Source: Chthoniobacter flavus
Lineage (GTDB): Bacteria > Verrucomicrobiota > Verrucomicrobiia > Chthoniobacterales > Terrimicrobiaceae
Assembly (NCBI GenBank): GCA_945863785.1
Contig: CAMBAQ010000023.1
Location: 1 to 16,202, forward strand
DNA: 16,202 bases
Direction of reading: 5' to 3'
The notes beneath the pieces are model-generated. The model did no database searches. It had not been told where the DNA came from and saw nothing but the letters and a program-made list of their open reading frames with translations. Positions within the stretch are counted from its first letter, which is position 1. Each line of letters opens with the position of its first letter. The position numbers and the translations under genes were made by a program. This document shows, in pieces, positions 14,346 to 16,202 of this stretch.

Positions 14346-16202
14346 TTAACTCACACCCAATGCCTTAAATACAGCATCTGCCGGGTCGGCGTAGAAGCTG
14401 GTTTGGAATTTGGCGAAGAGTTCTCCTGGGATTGTGGGGATATCGGTGACGCTCGACATGGGGAGGAGGATTCTTTTTGCTCCAGAGTTGAAGGCGACTT
14501 GAAGGGATTCGGCCAAGCTTTCGACGGGGATGCTGCTGCCGCCGAGGCTCATGCTGCCGAGGATGACGAGTTGGGGTTGCACGGGGCGCTGGAGGAGGGC
14601 GGAGCAGAGGGCGATGAAGGCAGCCAGGGTGAGACCATTGGCCGGGCCGCTGTTGTGGAGTTCGACAAGATGGAGGTGGAAATCGTGTTCGCCGGGTTTT
14701 AGCGAGGCGCTGACCCGGCTGGCATTGGCTTTGAAGTAGTCGAAGCCTACTTTGATTCCTTCCTTTGCTGCCGCACTTGATCCGAGTCCGGATATTTTCA
14801 AGCCTCCGCTGCCCGATGTAACCTGTGTTTCGAGGCGGTAGAGTCCCAGCAGGTTTCCGCCGCGTGAGACCGTGTGGAGGACACCGGGATTCATTGCGCT
14901 GTCGGGGATGAGCGATCCGCCTCCTTGTTCTGGGACGCCTATGAATTTTTCCATTCCAGTCTCCAGATCGGTGTAGCTGAAGTGGACATCGTAAAATTCC
15001 ATGCCGCCGATTTTTTTGAGTTGTTCTTTCACTCGGCGGCGGGATTCCAGAGCGTAGGCGAGACATTTCTCGACGGCATCCTTGGTGTAGTTTTCGTCAG
15101 GGTAGAGAAGTTTGAGCAGGCCGGAGACGGTGTGTTTGACGGCTATCGTGTCGCGTTGGTTCAAGTCGCGGCCGAGTCGGAAGTATTTGGTGATGGCATC
15201 GGCGAAGTTCCTCTTGCGTAGCTCCCGCATGACCTCGGCGAGGTAGTCCACGATGAAGCCGTAGGCGTTGGTGAAAAACTCCGGCCGCATCTTAGGAATT
15301 TCCCAGCCTGGGATGTAGCAATGGAAACGATCGAAGAAGGCGGTATCGATCATGGCTTCTGGGAATGGTGCCAGCAGGTGACTTGTCTTTACGAGGGTAT
15401 CGACAGGCTGGTTGATATTTCCGACGAAGACCATGGAAGCCGAGGCATTGATCGAGTCACGGCCACGGGCGAATGAGCCAGATGCCATGTAGTCTTTCAT
15501 GATCTGCACACCGTCTTTGTCATCGAAGTTGATCCCAGCCACTTCATCGAAAGCCACGACATCCCACAGCCCCACCAGGCCCACTCGGCGCGCTCCCATG
15601 TTGTAAAAGAGATTCGCGACAGAGGTTTTTCCGCCTGAGACAAGAATGCTGTTCGGGCTGATTTCTTTGTAGATATGGCTCTTGCCAGTGCCTCTGGGGC
15701 CGAGTTCACAGACATTGAAATTGTTTTCCACCAGCGGAACCATGCGGGCCAGCAGGTGCCACTTCACACGGCTCTCAAACTGTGTGGGCTCCATGCCAGT
15801 GGAGCGGAGGAGGACATCGATCCACTGCTCTTCGGTAAATCCATTGCGCCCTTTGAAGAAGTCCGCCAGCTCGACATTCGGCATTTGGATCGGCTTCAAC
15901 TCTTCGATGATGAAGGGCGAGCCTTTCTGCCCTTCCTCGTAAAAGTAGGAGAGTGTCACGATGCACCAGATGCCTCCGGCGAGCAGCTTCTCATACTGCT
16001 TCACGAAGTTGGCTCCGACCTCGACTCCCTTGGTGCCGAGGTTGGAGAGCAACGCCTCATAGACATCCCGTTTCTCGTTCAGCTTGACGGTCACCTTGTC
16101 GATGACCTTCAGGCGTCCGCGTTCGCGGATTGTGGACTTCACCTTCTCGGCTTCGTCGGGGCGGACATAGTTTTCCGCGAGCACTTTTTTTACGGTCTGA
16201 AG
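14346..16202 (-). CDS. brxL: BREX system protein BrxL (AAA+ ATPase with Lon-like C-terminal domain), N-terminus beyond the window
   Basis: BrxL is the AAA+ component of type 1-like BREX phage-defence loci. The coding frame is open to the right edge. The visible part begins LQTVKKVLAENYVRPDEAE, which matches an internal family segment, so about 60-80 N-terminal residues lie outside; the GTG at 16184 is not a real start. Within the fragment (numbered from 16184) Walker A is at 162-170 (GPRGTGKSH), Walker B at about 207-215 (WDVVAFDEV), and a sensor-like SMVFVGNIN follows. FFDRFHCYIPGWE and YGFIVDYLAE are strong family markers. The last 150 residues form a Lon-protease-like domain ending GELFAKFQTSFYADPADAV. 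In it, the positions of the Lon catalytic serine (GPANG where Lon has GPSAG) and lysine (LAESL where Lon has LKEKL) appear substituted. That agrees with BrxL acting as a DNA-binding ATPase, not a protease. Confidence 0.93.
   Translation of the reverse strand, partial: LQTVKKVLAENYVRPDEAEKVKSTIRERGRLKVIDKVTVKLNEKRDVYEALLSNLGTKGVEVGANFVKQYEKLLAGGIWCIVTLSYFYEEGQKGSPFIIEELKPIQMPNVELADFFKGRNGFTEEQWIDVLLRSTGMEPTQFESRVKWHLLARMVPLVENNFNVCELGPRGTGKSHIYKEISPNSILVSGGKTSVANLFYNMGARRVGLVGLWDVVAFDEVAGINFDDKDGVQIMKDYMASGSFARGRDSINASASMVFVGNINQPVDTLVKTSHLLAPFPEAMIDTAFFDRFHCYIPGWEIPKMRPEFFTNAYGFIVDYLAEVMRELRKRNFADAITKYFRLGRDLNQRDTIAVKHTVSGLLKLLYPDENYTKDAVEKCLAYALESRRRVKEQLKKIGGMEFYDVHFSYTDLETGMEKFIGVPEQGGGSLIPDSAMNPGVLHTVSRGGNLLGLYRLETQVTSGSGGLKISGLGSSAAAKEGIKVGFDYFKANASRVSASLKPGEHDFHLHLVELHNSGPANGLTLAAFIALCSALLQRPVQPQLVILGSMSLGGSSIPVESLAESLQVAFNSGAKRILLPMSSVTDIPTIPGELFAKFQTSFYADPADAVFKALGVS

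Noticed and set aside
14365..15066. 233-residue minus-strand frame and the plus-strand frames at 14403-15221
   Set aside because: They are shadows of brxL: extremely Arg/Pro-rich or acidic low-complexity products without motifs.
11881..16202. A second copy of the tRNA-Lys 3' end as an attachment repeat
   Set aside because: I scanned the accessory region for the T-arm and acceptor sequence and saw no copy; if one exists it is beyond the right edge.

Overview
The window reads as a chromosomal segment of a Gram-negative, respiring, lysine-making bacterium. Complex I subunits, a diaminopimelate pathway and several exported proteins point that way. Verrucomicrobiota or a relative would fit the gene mix and the look of NuoB/NuoC, but that is an inference from memory, not a computed placement. 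The segment splits into a conserved core (about 1-11880) and an accessory region (about 11881-16202), with a tRNA-Lys(CTT) gene at the junction.

Minus-strand operon, 3160 down to 1: nuoB, nuoC, rnd, nadC. Neighbouring genes overlap by 4 bp (nuoB/nuoC, nuoC/rnd) or are 17 bp apart (rnd/nadC). nuoB and nuoC are cut off from the other nuo genes, at least in this window, and are followed by a ribonuclease D-like gene and the NAD biosynthesis gene nadC. At the left edge nadC does not stop where the enzyme normally ends. It runs in frame into nine perfect 12-bp repeats that encode a Pro-Glu-Pro-Met tail, and it leaves the window still open.

Plus-strand block, 3267-7153: three genes for exported or membrane proteins. 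They are a PhoD-like metallophosphatase, a CHASE2-sensor class III nucleotide cyclase, and a secreted staphylococcal-type nuclease. Nutrient scavenging and sensing is a plausible theme but is inferred.

Plus-strand biosynthetic operon, 7277-11685: dapF, dapA, dapB (lysine/diaminopimelate), folK (folate), panB (pantothenate/CoA) and an ExoD-family membrane protein. Spacing is tight, with ATGA overlaps at dapA/dapB and dapB/folK.

Accessory region: directly after tRNA-Lys (11809-11880) lies DNA unlike the core. It holds the C-terminal part of a phage-type large polyvalent protein that is open on its 5' side with no proper start, a translationally coupled 75-aa phage-type protein, a 92-aa exported protein with three 15-residue repeats, a 300-bp stretch with only a doubtful ORF, and a small zinc-finger-like protein on the minus strand. 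The window ends inside brxL, the AAA+ gene of BREX phage-defence systems. It reads toward the tRNA, so the rest of any BREX operon would lie beyond the right edge. The simplest reading is a genomic island at a tRNA-Lys site that carries a BREX locus and the debris of an older phage-like element. No integrase and no second attachment repeat are visible. I found no clear wholly new system. The best unexplained items are the NadC repeat tail, the zinc-finger gene next to brxL, and the small repeat protein.
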